Below are positions 43,256-51,185 of a DNA stretch of 51,185 nt, in pieces. The position numbers and the translations under genes are program-made. Source of the DNA: Chloroflexota bacterium. GTDB taxonomy: Bacteria > Chloroflexota > Limnocylindria > QHBO01. Position 1 is the first letter of the stretch, and each line of letters begins with the position of its first letter. The notes beneath the pieces were generated by a model that did no database searches, was not told the DNA's origin, and worked only from the letters and a program-made list of their open reading frames with translations. The stretch covers positions 1-51,185 of the forward strand of contig QHBO01000044.1 in the NCBI GenBank assembly GCA_003243965.1, given 5' to 3'.

Positions 43256-44367
43256 CTGCGCTTGATCTCTTCCCAGAGCCGATCGCGCTCGGCCGGATCG
43301 AGGTCGCCCGCCGAGATGCCTCGGCCCTCGGCCAGGGCCATCGCCGCCTCAAGCCGCGCGATGAACGATCGGTTGGCCGATCGGAGCGCCTCCTCGGGAT
43401 CGATGCCCAACCAGCGGGCGAGGTTGACGAGCACGAAGAGCAGATCTCCCAGCTCACGCACGCGCTCGTCGTCATCGGCCGCCGCCCGGAGCTCGCCGAG
43501 CTCCTCGCGGACCTTCTCCCAGACGCCCTCCACCGTCGGCCAGTCCCAGCCGAGCGCGGAGGCGCGCTCCTGGATCTCGCGGCTCGCCGGAAGCGCCGGC
43601 AGCGCACGTGCCACTCCCGCAAACGGACTTCCGTCCCGCCCGGCGTCGGAACGCTCCTCCGCCTTGATCCGCTCCCAGTTGGCGAGCACCTGGCCCACCC
43701 CGCTGACCTGCACGTCCCCGAAGACGTGCGGGTGACGCCGGATCAGCTTGCTGGAGATGGAACGATAGACATCGGTCAGGTCGAAGGCACCTTCCTCGGC
43801 CGCCAGCTGTGCGTGCAGGATCACCTGCAGCAGCAGATCGCCGAGCTCCTCGGCCAGGTCGGCCGGGGCCCCGGTCTCGATGGCGTCGACCGCCTCGTAC
43901 GCCTCCTCGAGCACGTACGTGCGCAGCGAGGCGTGGGTCTGGCGGCGATCCCAGGGGCAACCGTCGGGCGCCCGCAGGCGGGCCGCGATGGCGGCGATTG
44001 CGTGCGGGGAGGCGAGGCTCTCCGTCGGCTCGAGGGCAGGGACGACCCAGTCGTCGGCCGCGAGCGCCGCCTCGTCGAGCGTCTCGAGCGCCACATGCGT
44101 CCCGTCGCGCAGCCGTCGCAGCGCATGGACGGGGGGGTAGAGATCCCGCATCACCCCCAGCGCGCCGCGGCCCAACTGCCGCCCGGGGAGCGCCGGCAGC
44201 GCAGCCCCACCGGTGGCCGTGTCCGTGGCGGCGAGAAGCAGGAGCGGCAGCGTCGGATCGAAGGCGATCGCCGCCAGATGGGCGGTGTCGGCGATCTGAA
44301 CCCCAGCCCGCGGATCCACCTCGGCGCGGGCCAGCAGCTGGTCGACGGTTGTGCCCTCGCCGCTCAC
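43252..44367 (-). CDS. mazG: MazG nucleotide pyrophosphohydrolase with partial methylase-like N-domain
   Basis: 371 residues. Two MazG repeats are visible: RAPDGCPWDRRQTHASLRTY near 136 with EEAYEAVDAIE and EELGDLLLQV, and a second copy with VREELGELRAAADDDERVRE and ELGDLLFVLVNLARW near 315. The EExxE and ELGD acidic sets that bind magnesium are intact, so it should hydrolyse NTPs to NMP and pyrophosphate. The first 125 residues resemble the back half of the tetrapyrrole-methylase domain of YabN-like fusions, but the catalytic front half is absent. GTG at 44367 is the first reasonable start, 13 bp after the foldase stop. Confidence 0.88.
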   Translation of the reverse strand: MSGEGTTVDQLLARAEVDPRAGVQIADTAHLAAIAFDPTLPLLLLAATDTATGGAALPALPGRQLGRGALGVMRDLYPPVHALRRLRDGTHVALETLDEAALAADDWVVPALEPTESLASPHAIAAIAARLRAPDGCPWDRRQTHASLRTYVLEEAYEAVDAIETGAPADLAEELGDLLLQVILHAQLAAEEGAFDLTDVYRSISSKLIRRHPHVFGDVQVSGVGQVLANWERIKAEERSDAGRDGSPFAGVARALPALPASREIQERASALGWDWPTVEGVWEKVREELGELRAAADDDERVRELGDLLFVLVNLARWLGIDPEEALRSANRSFIARLEAAMALAEGRGISAGDLDPAERDRLWEEIKRR

Positions 44368-44380
44368 CGCTCGGGCACGA

Positions 44381-46108
44381 TCAGGCCGTGGCGGTCGTCG
44401 ACTGGAACTGGGGATCCACCCAGATCTGTACCTTGGCCTTGAGCTCGTCGAGCCACCGCGGGAAGCCAACCGACCGGATGGTGTCCAGGCGGTCGGCGGG
44501 GATCGCCCGGCTCTGGCTGGTCTCCTCCAACTTGTAAATGTAGATCGAGCCGCCGACCGTGATCGGGTTGCTGATGTCATTCACGTTCTTGAGGCCAAAG
44601 ACGACCTTGTCGCGCTGGGGGTCCAGCTCGTAGCGCGCGACCCAGCCGACCTCCCCGCCCGAGCCGGCGGTGGTGGTGTCCTCGCTGTTCTGGCGGGCCA
44701 GGGTGGCGAAGCTGGCGGGGTTCTTGCGAGCCGCCTCGACCAGCGTGCTCGCCTGGCCGCCGGCGGTGACCCGCCGATCAGTGATCTCGATCAGGTGGTA
44801 TCCGAACTGGGTCTTGACCGGCTCGCTGACCACGCCTTCCTTCAGCCGGGTGATGGCTGCCTTGAACTCCGGGACGAAGCCACTGGTGGTGGGGTCGTAC
44901 CAGCCAAGGTCCCCGCCCTTGCTGCGCGACCCCGGATCATCGCTCTGCTTGGCGAGCAGGTTCCAGTCGGCGCCGGGCTTGATCGCCTCCGCGCGCAGCT
45001 TGAGCGCCTTGGCCAGGGCGGCCTTCCACTGGGCCGGAGTGGCCTTGCTCTGGTCCTGCTGGCCGGGAATCGGCATCACCAGCAGGTGGCGCAACCGGAG
45101 CTTGGGCACCGGCGTGCCCTGGTCGGCGGTGATCACGATCTGCGCCACCCGCCGCTGGGGTGCCGGCGAAACGACCACCTTCTGTCCGAAGTAGGTCTCG
45201 AACTTCTTGCGGAGCAGCTCGTCGCGCACGTAGGCCCGGTACGCGTCCGCGCTCACGCCCGAGGCGGAGAGCAGGTCACTGAGCAGCTTGTCGTGCGTTG
45301 CATCCCGGCGCCCGAGGACCTTGACCACGGCATACGCGGTGATCCCTTTCACCGGCCCAACCACGGCGCCCGACTTGGCGTCCTTGGCGGCGGTGAAGAA
45401 CTGGCCGTACACCGCGTCGCCGTCCTCCACCCAGCCGACCAGGCCGCCGGACTGGCTGGTCGTCGGATCGGCGCTCTTGGCCTTGGCCACCGCGGCGAAA
45501 TCGGCGCCCCGGTTCAGCTGGTCGATGACTGCCTGGGCTGCCGCCTTGGCCTTCGCCCATTCGGCATCGCTCGGCTTCGCGTTTGCCTTGGCATTCGCCG
45601 GCAGCGCGTTGATGGTGATCAGCCCGAGCCGCAGGCGAAGCGGCAGCATCTGGCGGCGACCGACCTCCGACTCGACCTCCGACGGCGAGACGCTGACCTT
45701 CAGGCTCGGCGCCTGCGCGCCGAGATAGGCGCCCTGGACGATCGAATCGGCGGCGGTCTGGTCCAGCCGGGAAAGCTGGTCCTGGATAACCTGCAGCTGC
45801 TGGTTGACGATCTGGTCACGCGCGCCGCCGAGCTGCGCTTGGATCTCCGCGCCGCGGGCCTGGAGCTCCGAGCCGATGGCCCCGGCCCGGGTCGCCAGCT
45901 CGTCACGGTTGAACCCAGCGCCGTTCACCGCGGCGACCAGCTTCAGGTGGGTATCGTAGTAGCCGTTCCAGGCCACCGCGCCGTAGATGCCGATGGCCAT
46001 GGCGATCGCCACGGCAAACGCGGCGAGGATCAGCTGCTGGCTGCGAAGCTCATCCTGCCAGCGCGGGTGGTGCTTACGATCCAGGACGGGGCGGTTTCGA
46101 AAGGACAT
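44381..46108 (-). CDS. Membrane-anchored multi-parvulin peptidyl-prolyl isomerase (SurA/PrsA-like)
   Basis: A 575-residue protein with one N-terminal membrane anchor (LILAAFAVAIAMAIGIYGAV near 27-46), then a SurA-like chaperone part and three parvulin-like domains. Copy 1 is near 170-265 (GADFAAVAKAKSADPTTSQS, GGLVGWV). Copy 2, near 345-445, is the most complete (LRHLLVMPIP, GADWNLLAKQSDDPGSRSKG, GDLGWYDP, FGYHLIEITDRR). Copy 3, near 460-545, is reduced (SFATLARQNSEDTTTAGSGG, EVGWVARY). It should help fold secreted proteins outside the membrane. Confidence 0.92.
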   Translation of the reverse strand: MSFRNRPVLDRKHHPRWQDELRSQQLILAAFAVAIAMAIGIYGAVAWNGYYDTHLKLVAAVNGAGFNRDELATRAGAIGSELQARGAEIQAQLGGARDQIVNQQLQVIQDQLSRLDQTAADSIVQGAYLGAQAPSLKVSVSPSEVESEVGRRQMLPLRLRLGLITINALPANAKANAKPSDAEWAKAKAAAQAVIDQLNRGADFAAVAKAKSADPTTSQSGGLVGWVEDGDAVYGQFFTAAKDAKSGAVVGPVKGITAYAVVKVLGRRDATHDKLLSDLLSASGVSADAYRAYVRDELLRKKFETYFGQKVVVSPAPQRRVAQIVITADQGTPVPKLRLRHLLVMPIPGQQDQSKATPAQWKAALAKALKLRAEAIKPGADWNLLAKQSDDPGSRSKGGDLGWYDPTTSGFVPEFKAAITRLKEGVVSEPVKTQFGYHLIEITDRRVTAGGQASTLVEAARKNPASFATLARQNSEDTTTAGSGGEVGWVARYELDPQRDKVVFGLKNVNDISNPITVGGSIYIYKLEETSQSRAIPADRLDTIRSVGFPRWLDELKAKVQIWVDPQFQSTTATA

Positions 46109-46207
46109 ACTCGGCTTGGTTCACTGCAGCGGAACGGAAGGCTCACTCGGTCGGGCGGTGGCGAATGCTACCGGATGAAGCCCCACGCTGCCAGCGGCCG
46201 GTTGTGG

Positions 46208-46984
46208 TCAACCGGGTCCCGATCCTCTGTCGCGCATCGTCTCCCAGCGAAGTCTGAGCACCACCATCAATGCCTCTGCAACGATGCCGGCGGTCATCTT
46301 GGAGGTGCCGGCCGAGCGTTCACGAACGTGGATCGGGACCTCGACGATGTGCCCGCCACGTCGATGCGCCCACCAGGTCGTCTCGATCTGGAAGCCGTAG
46401 CCCGACGCATTCGTATCGCGCAGCCGGATCGACTCGAGGACCGTGCGGCGCCACGCCTTGAAGCCACCGGTCAGGTCCCGGTAGGGCAGCATCAGGACCC
46501 AGCGCGCGAAGAGATTCCCGGCCCGGCTCAGCAGCCGCCGGCGGCGCGGCCAGCCGGTCGTCCCTCCACCGGGCATATAGCGGGTACCGAGCGTCACATC
46601 CGCGTCTCCCATCAGCGGCGCCAGCAGACGCGGGAGATCTCGCGGATCGTGCGCCCAATCGGCGTCCATCTGCACCACGGCCACCGTCTCGGCCCGCTCC
46701 AGCAGCCAGCGGAAGCCGTGGCGGTATGCCGCTCCGAGGCCGGACCTGCGGTCGCGATGCAGGACGCTCACCCGCTGATCCTGCGCGGCAAGGGTGTCGG
46801 CCAGCAGCCCGGTACCGTCCGGAGAGTGGTCGTCGACGATCAGCAGCTGCGCCTGCGGCACCGCAAGCAGGATGGCCTCGGCGACGGCCACCAGGTTCTC
46901 CCGCTCGTTGAAGGTGGGCATCACCACCCACACCCCACGCCCAGCCGCAAGCCCGACCGATGGAGCCGCGCGATCCGTGCTCAC
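46208..46984 (-). CDS. Polyprenol monophosphomannose synthase (Dpm1-like GT2)
   Basis: A 258-residue GT2 enzyme of the dolichol-phosphate-mannose synthase type without membrane helices. Motifs are MPTFNERENLVAVAEAIL at 22-39, IVDDHSPDGTG near 49, MDADWAHDPRDL near 104 (the DAD metal site), LGTRYMPGG near 133, and LTGGFKAWRR with IHVRERSAGTSKM. It would transfer mannose (or another hexose) from the nucleotide donor to polyprenyl phosphate, feeding the GT-C enzymes found elsewhere in the window (PIG-V, GT87, GT39). It lies 14 bp after the 6-dehydrogenase gene. Confidence 0.93.
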   Translation of the reverse strand: MSTDRAAPSVGLAAGRGVWVVMPTFNERENLVAVAEAILLAVPQAQLLIVDDHSPDGTGLLADTLAAQDQRVSVLHRDRRSGLGAAYRHGFRWLLERAETVAVVQMDADWAHDPRDLPRLLAPLMGDADVTLGTRYMPGGGTTGWPRRRRLLSRAGNLFARWVLMLPYRDLTGGFKAWRRTVLESIRLRDTNASGYGFQIETTWWAHRRGGHIVEVPIHVRERSAGTSKMTAGIVAEALMVVLRLRWETMRDRGSGPG

Positions 46985-46998
46985 GGCGCAGCCGCGGG

Positions 46999-48273
46999 TC
47001 AGTGCCCAATCCCGACGTACGCGACCGATGACCCGGCGAAGAGCGCGGCGTCGAGGACGTTCCGACCATCCACGATCAGCTCCACGCCGGGCAGCGTCGT
47101 CGGACGCAGCTCCGCGTAGGCCGCGTGGCCGGCTTGCAGGATCGCGACCTTGACCGGCTTCGGATGCTCGAGGTCGTAGGGCTCGAACCCCAGGTCGCGG
47201 AGGTGCGCGGCGCTGAAGTACGGGTCATGGGCGTGAACGCGGGCGCCCGCCGCGAGCAGCTCGTCGCGCAGGCGGAAGGCGCTGCTGAACGCGTCCTCCC
47301 GCACATCGGCGCGGTACGCGATGCCGAGGATCAGGACCGACTGATCGTCGAGCGAGCCGACACGGTCCTCGACCAGGTCGACGGTCCAGCTCGCCATCTC
47401 CTCGTTGATCTGCCGAGCCAGCGGCGGCAGGCGGAGATCCGGCTCGGTGTTGAACAGGAAGTGCGGGTAGACCGGGATGCAGTGGCCGCCGACGCCGACG
47501 CCGGGCTGGTGGATGTGGCTATACGGCTGCGAGTTGGCCGCGCCGATCACCTCGAGGACGTCGATCCCCCGCTTCGCGGCATACCGCGCATACTCGTTGG
47601 CCAGCGCGATGTTCACGTCGCGGTAGGTAGTCTCCGCGAGCTTGGTCATCTCCGCCGTCTCGGCGTTGCTGACCGCCCACACATCGGTCGCATCCTCCAG
47701 CGCGGACCGATAGAACTCCACCGCCCGACGCGTGCTCTCCTCGCTCGTCCCGCCCACGATCTTCGGATACCGCTGCAGGTCGACCAGCACGCGGCCGACC
47801 AGGACGCGCTCGGGGCTGAAGGCCAGGAAGAACCCCTCTTCGAGCTGCAGGCCGCTGCCCGCGGCGAGCATCGGTCCGAACCGATCGCGGGTCGTGCCGA
47901 CCGGCAGGGTGGTCTCGTAGATCACCAGGGTTCCCGGCTGGAGGCCGCGCGCGATATCGCGCGTCGCCGCATCGATCGGACCGAAGTCGATCTGGCGGTC
48001 ACCGTCGACCACCACCGGCACGATGACGACCACCACGTCGGCGTCGCGCACGCCCTCCGCATCATCGGTAGTGGCCCGCAGACGGCGGTCCGCGACCAGC
48101 TCGGCAATCCGTGCGTCCACGCTCTCCTCGTCGCGGTGGGGTGACGTTCCCCGGTTGATGGCGTCCACGATCGGGGCCGAGACGTCGCAGCCGGTCACCT
48201 GGTGGCCGCGACTTGCGTACTGGACGGCGAGCGGCAGGCCGATATGCCCGAGACCGACGACCGCCACCTTCAC
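46999..48273 (-). CDS. Nucleotide-sugar 6-dehydrogenase (WbpA/WecC type)
   Basis: A 424-residue UDP-glucose/GDP-mannose dehydrogenase-family enzyme that oxidises a UDP-HexNAc to the uronic acid with two NAD. NAD loop VVGLGHIGLPLAV at 5-17; central AEMTKLAETTYRDVNIALAN near 215; catalytic cysteine in GVGVGGHCIPVYPHF near 260; C-terminal domain with GIAYRADVREDAFSSAF near 325. UDP-GlcNAc (WbpA) or UDP-ManNAc (WecC) are the likely substrates, given the epimerase and 3-position enzymes beside it. It overlaps the Gfo/Idh/MocA gene by 4 bp. Confidence 0.92.
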   Translation of the reverse strand: MKVAVVGLGHIGLPLAVQYASRGHQVTGCDVSAPIVDAINRGTSPHRDEESVDARIAELVADRRLRATTDDAEGVRDADVVVVIVPVVVDGDRQIDFGPIDAATRDIARGLQPGTLVIYETTLPVGTTRDRFGPMLAAGSGLQLEEGFFLAFSPERVLVGRVLVDLQRYPKIVGGTSEESTRRAVEFYRSALEDATDVWAVSNAETAEMTKLAETTYRDVNIALANEYARYAAKRGIDVLEVIGAANSQPYSHIHQPGVGVGGHCIPVYPHFLFNTEPDLRLPPLARQINEEMASWTVDLVEDRVGSLDDQSVLILGIAYRADVREDAFSSAFRLRDELLAAGARVHAHDPYFSAAHLRDLGFEPYDLEHPKPVKVAILQAGHAAYAELRPTTLPGVELIVDGRNVLDAALFAGSSVAYVGIGH

Positions 48274-49319
48274 GCCAGCACCTCTGCCAGCGCCGTGCCG
48301 GAGATCACCGATCCGGTGGCGCCGGCCTCGACCATCTTGCGTGCCAGCAGCAGCGCGACCATCGCGTCGCGCGGGTCGACCGGCGGCGGTCCCCCGTCGC
48401 GCACGGCAAGCGCGAACTCGGCGAGCTCCACCGCCAGCGGCTCGCGCTTGGGGATCGAGCGCCGGGTCATCTCCCCCTCGGCCACGGTGGTCACCGGCTC
48501 GTCGGAGTTATCGGCTCCACGGTTCTCCCAGACCTGGGTCGCCTCCGGGTTGGCGTAGAAGACCAGGTCCTGGTTGATGTAGTCGGCGACGTACATGCCC
48601 CGCTCGCCGGTGACCGACAGGGTGCGCATCTTGGTGGGCGTCAGCCAGTTGATATCGAGGATCCCGACCACGCCGTTGGCGAACTTGATCACCCCGTTGA
48701 AGAGGTCCTCGTGGTCGGTGTGAATGCGCTGCTCCGTCTCCGCGTAGATCCGCACCGGTTCACTGCCGAGCAGGTAGCGCATGATGTCCAGGTCGTGCGG
48801 CGCGAGGTCGATCACCACCCCGACATCGCGAATCCGCGCCGGGAAGGGCCCGAGGCGGGTGGCCCGGATCTGGAAGATGCGCCCCAGCTCGTTCGCGGCC
48901 AGGCGCGCGCGCAACTCACGGATGGCCGGGTTGAAGCGCTCGATGTGGCCGACGGTCAGCATCCGACCGCAACGCTCGGCGGTCGCGATCATCTGCTCCG
49001 CCTCGTCGCGGTCCGAGGCGATCGGCTTCTCGACGAGCACGTTGGCGCCTGCTTCCAGCGCCTCGATGGTCATCGCGCGGTGCAGCGAGGTGGGCGCCAC
49101 GATGCTGACCAGGTCAGGCCGCTCCTCGGCCAGCAGCCGCGTTGCGTCGGGATACGCACGCGCGGCCCGGCCCGTCACCGCGCGACGCAGCGCCACCGGG
49201 TCGGGGTCGGCGACCGCCACAAGGTCGACGCCGGGCAGCTCATCGTAGACCCGGACGTGGTTGCGGCCCATCATCCCCAACCCGACGACAGCGGCGCGCA
49301 GCGGCCTCCCGTCGCTCAC
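48270..49319 (-). CDS. Gfo/Idh/MocA oxidoreductase (WbpB/WlbA-like 3-dehydrogenase)
   Basis: A 349-residue NAD-dependent dehydrogenase. NAD fold VVGLGMMGRNHVRVY at 11-25; LVEKPIASDRDEAEQMI near 94 carries the conserved EKP; GHIERFNPAIRELR near 123 and DLAPHDLDIMRYLLG near 170 with the catalytic-type histidine match the UDP-GlcNAc(A) 3-dehydrogenase group. With the aminotransferase next to it, it should oxidise carbon 3 before amination. GTG start overlaps the aminotransferase stop by 4 bp (GTGA), and its own stop overlaps the next gene by 4 bp. Confidence 0.9.
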   Translation of the reverse strand: MSDGRPLRAAVVGLGMMGRNHVRVYDELPGVDLVAVADPDPVALRRAVTGRAARAYPDATRLLAEERPDLVSIVAPTSLHRAMTIEALEAGANVLVEKPIASDRDEAEQMIATAERCGRMLTVGHIERFNPAIRELRARLAANELGRIFQIRATRLGPFPARIRDVGVVIDLAPHDLDIMRYLLGSEPVRIYAETEQRIHTDHEDLFNGVIKFANGVVGILDINWLTPTKMRTLSVTGERGMYVADYINQDLVFYANPEATQVWENRGADNSDEPVTTVAEGEMTRRSIPKREPLAVELAEFALAVRDGGPPPVDPRDAMVALLLARKMVEAGATGSVISGTALAEVLA

Positions 49320-50425
49320 GCAGGCACCACCGCATCGGCCTCGATGCGACCCAGCTCGTCCGCCGCCTCATTCACCGCGCCGATGACGGTCGCCACCTCG
49401 TCATCGCTCAGTGACGGATGGACCGGGATCGAAAGGACCTCGTCGGTGAGTCGGTCGGTGACCGGGAATCGAAGGTCTCCGTACCCAAGCTCGATGAAGG
49501 GCTTCTGGCGATGGACCGGGATCGGATAGTAGATGCCGGTCCCCACGCCACGTTCGCGCAGCCGCTGCGCGAACGCATCCCGGGCGCGGACCCGGATCGT
49601 GTACTGGTGGAAGACGTGTCGCACGCCCGGGCGGACCGAGGGCGTGATCACGCCGCGCAGATGCGTGTCGTAACGCCGCGCGATCTCTGTCCGGCGCGCG
49701 TTGTAGGCGGGCAGCTTCGGCAGCTGGGCCAGCCCGATGCTGGCGTGGATATCGGTCATCCGGAAGTTGAAGCCCACGATGTCGTGGTGGTAACGGACCT
49801 TCATGCCGTGCTCGCGGAGGAGCCGCACCCGCTCCGCGTAGGCATCGTCCGCGGTGGTGATCATCCCGCCCTCGCCGGTGGTCATGTTCTTGGTCGGGTA
49901 GAAGCTGAAGCAGCCGGCACCCCAGGTCCCCGCCTGCCGCCCGTCGATCGACGCGCCGTGCGCCTGGGCGGCATCCTCGACCACCGCCAGGCCGTGGCGG
50001 TCCGCGATGTCCATGATCGCCGGCATCGCGGCGGGATTGCCGTACAGATGCACCGGCAGGATGGCCCTGGTCCGCGGCGTGATCGCCGCCTCGATCTGCG
50101 CCACGTCGATATTGAAGCTCGACGGCTCGATGTCGACGAACACCGGCCGCGCCCCTGTGTACAGGATCGAGTTCGCGCTGGCGATGAAGGTGAACGGCAC
50201 GCTGATCACCTCGTCGCCGGCGGTGATCCCGTAGCCGAGCAGCGCCAGGTGAAGGGCCGTGGTCCCGCTGCTGGTGGCGATGGCATGCGGGGCGCCGACG
50301 AAATCGGCAAACCGCTCTTCGAGCTCGTGGACGCGCGGTCCCTGGGCCAGCGCACCCGATTCGAGCGCCGACCATACGAGCTCCTTCTCCTCCGCGCCCA
50401 TCTGCGGGCGTGCGATCGGAATCAT
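49316..50425 (-). CDS. DegT/DnrJ/EryC1/StrS aminotransferase (WbpE-like)
   Basis: A 369-residue PLP sugar aminotransferase. SSGTTALHLALLGYGI near 56, VVEDAAQAHGASIDG near 153, the PLP lysine in FSFYPTKNMTTGEGGM near 180, and GFNFRMTDIHASIGLAQL near 220 are all present. Likely aminates a 3-keto UDP-sugar using glutamate, after the adjacent Gfo/Idh/MocA enzyme. ATG at 50425 follows AGGAGG and overlaps the epimerase stop (ATGA). Longer frames upstream run inside the epimerase gene and are not used. Confidence 0.93.
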   Translation of the reverse strand: MIPIARPQMGAEEKELVWSALESGALAQGPRVHELEERFADFVGAPHAIATSSGTTALHLALLGYGITAGDEVISVPFTFIASANSILYTGARPVFVDIEPSSFNIDVAQIEAAITPRTRAILPVHLYGNPAAMPAIMDIADRHGLAVVEDAAQAHGASIDGRQAGTWGAGCFSFYPTKNMTTGEGGMITTADDAYAERVRLLREHGMKVRYHHDIVGFNFRMTDIHASIGLAQLPKLPAYNARRTEIARRYDTHLRGVITPSVRPGVRHVFHQYTIRVRARDAFAQRLRERGVGTGIYYPIPVHRQKPFIELGYGDLRFPVTDRLTDEVLSIPVHPSLSDDEVATVIGAVNEAADELGRIEADAVVPA

Positions 50426-51185
50426 GTTGCGATTGCCTCCTTGCTGCTCGGATTGCCGCGACGGGGACCGCCCTCGAGCGCCGTCACGATCCGCTGCGCC
50501 GCGTGGCCGTCGCCGAAGATCTCGCGTCGCGGGAGGGTGGGCGAGATCTCCTCCGCGAGCGCCGAGCGGAGCCCCGCAGGCGCCGACCCGGTCAGGCGGT
50601 TCCAGCCGCCCTCCAGCGTCTCGAGCCACTCGGTCTCGTCGCGCAGGGTGAGGCACGGGACGCCGGCGAGGTAGGCCTCCCGCTGGACGCCTCCGGAATC
50701 GGTGATGATCAGCCCGGCGCCGAGCTCCAGCGCCACCATCGCCAGGTAACCGACCGGCTCGATGGTGTGGATGTTGGCGGGAATCGGCACGCCGGACCGC
50801 TCGAGCGTGGCGCGGGTGCGTGGATGCACCGGGAAGATGACCGGACGCTCCATGCGCATCGCGTCCAGCCACGCCCCGAGACGCTCGGGGTCGTCGACGT
50901 TATCGCCGCGATGCATGGTCACCAGCGCGTAGCCAGGCAACTCGCGGGCGAGCGGCGGCAGGGCCGCGTCGGCCGATCCGCTCGCGGACTGGAACGCATC
51001 GACCATCACGTCACCCGACAGCAGGGCGCGTTCCGTCAGCCCCTCACGCTCCAGGTTCTCGATGGCCGTCGGGGTGGGCGCCAGGAGCAGGTCGCTCAGA
51101 TGGTCGGCCACCACCCGGTTGTGCTCCTCTGGCCACTGGCGGTTGAACGATCGGAGCCCCGCCTCGACGTGCGCCAGCCACGGCC
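50422..51185 (-). CDS. wecB: UDP-N-acetylglucosamine 2-epimerase (WecB/WbpI-like), 5' end outside window
   Basis: The visible part covers the C-terminal 253 or so residues. The upstream edge reads AHVEAGLRSFNRQWPEEHNR, the family's conserved core, so the gene continues past the right edge and the GTG at 51114 is not its start. Further on are LVTMHRGDNVDDPERL, FPVHPRTRATLE, EPVGYLAMVALELGAGLIIT and DSGGVQREAYLAGVPCLTLR, where the catalytic and substrate residues lie. It interconverts UDP-GlcNAc and UDP-ManNAc type sugars. It is the first visible gene of the operon that runs down to 42056. Confidence 0.93.
   Translation of the reverse strand, partial: PWLAHVEAGLRSFNRQWPEEHNRVVADHLSDLLLAPTPTAIENLEREGLTERALLSGDVMVDAFQSASGSADAALPPLARELPGYALVTMHRGDNVDDPERLGAWLDAMRMERPVIFPVHPRTRATLERSGVPIPANIHTIEPVGYLAMVALELGAGLIITDSGGVQREAYLAGVPCLTLRDETEWLETLEGGWNRLTGSAPAGLRSALAEEISPTLPRREIFGDGHAAQRIVTALEGGPRRGNPSSKEAIAT

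Overview
The window is 51 kb of compact, high-GC bacterial chromosome. It holds about 47 protein genes and two tRNA genes, and I see no rRNA, CRISPR array, phage or insertion sequence. Genes are often joined by 4-bp ATGA or GTGA overlaps. Lipoprotein signals, an LCP ligase, PIG-V, GT87 and Dpm1-type enzymes and a Wzx-like flippase, without any LPS-core gene, suggest a single-membrane or atypical envelope. The mix fits a high-GC Chloroflexota lineage (Limnocylindria-like) best, with Actinobacteriota as the alternative. This assignment is inference from gene content.

Positions 1-17400 are mostly metabolic and regulatory. There is a polyphosphate kinase overlapping a CYTH-type gene; a TetR regulator divergent from a small leader ORF and an NmrA-like reductase; an ECF sigma factor overlapping a membrane-anchored beta-propeller; a SnoaL-like/cupin pair; two polytopic glycosyltransferase-like membrane proteins; malate synthase divergent from a DUF4396 / multicopper oxidase pair; tRNA-Pro(CGG); a PIG-V-type mannosyltransferase overlapping a hydrolase-like lipoprotein; and a COG4315 lipoprotein.

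Positions 17400-22650 hold a flavin monooxygenase with an MBL-fold protein, a 468-bp non-coding stretch rich in repeats and hairpins, serA, and a divergent inorganic pyrophosphatase.

Positions 22650-51185 form a large cell-surface polysaccharide region. It has a PIG-L deacetylase / hexapeptide acyltransferase / GT4 operon, a flippase, two more glycosyltransferases, then (after an interruption by glnA, a PucR-like regulator, a trans-sulfuration enzyme, a DUF3048 lipoprotein and a GGDEF protein) an LCP ligase, an O-antigen-ligase-like polymerase, an initiating sugar transferase, tRNA-Pro(TGG), a GT39-like protein, and a long minus-strand run. That run reads UDP-GlcNAc 2-epimerase, DegT aminotransferase, Gfo/Idh/MocA dehydrogenase, UDP-sugar 6-dehydrogenase, Dpm1-like synthase, three-parvulin foldase, MazG and GT4. 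The four sugar-nucleotide genes match a diamino-uronic acid (Wbp-like) pathway lacking only its acetyltransferase.

The most unusual signals are three genes whose family homology begins upstream of any ATG/GTG/TTG start: an ECF sigma factor and a PucR-like regulator, each with a CTG behind a well-placed Shine-Dalgarno, and a GT39-like gene with an ATC beside a hairpin. Others are several enzymes with altered catalytic residues (hydrolase-like lipoprotein, MBL protein, multicopper oxidase, CYTH protein) and the structured intergenic region at 20.0-20.4 kb.
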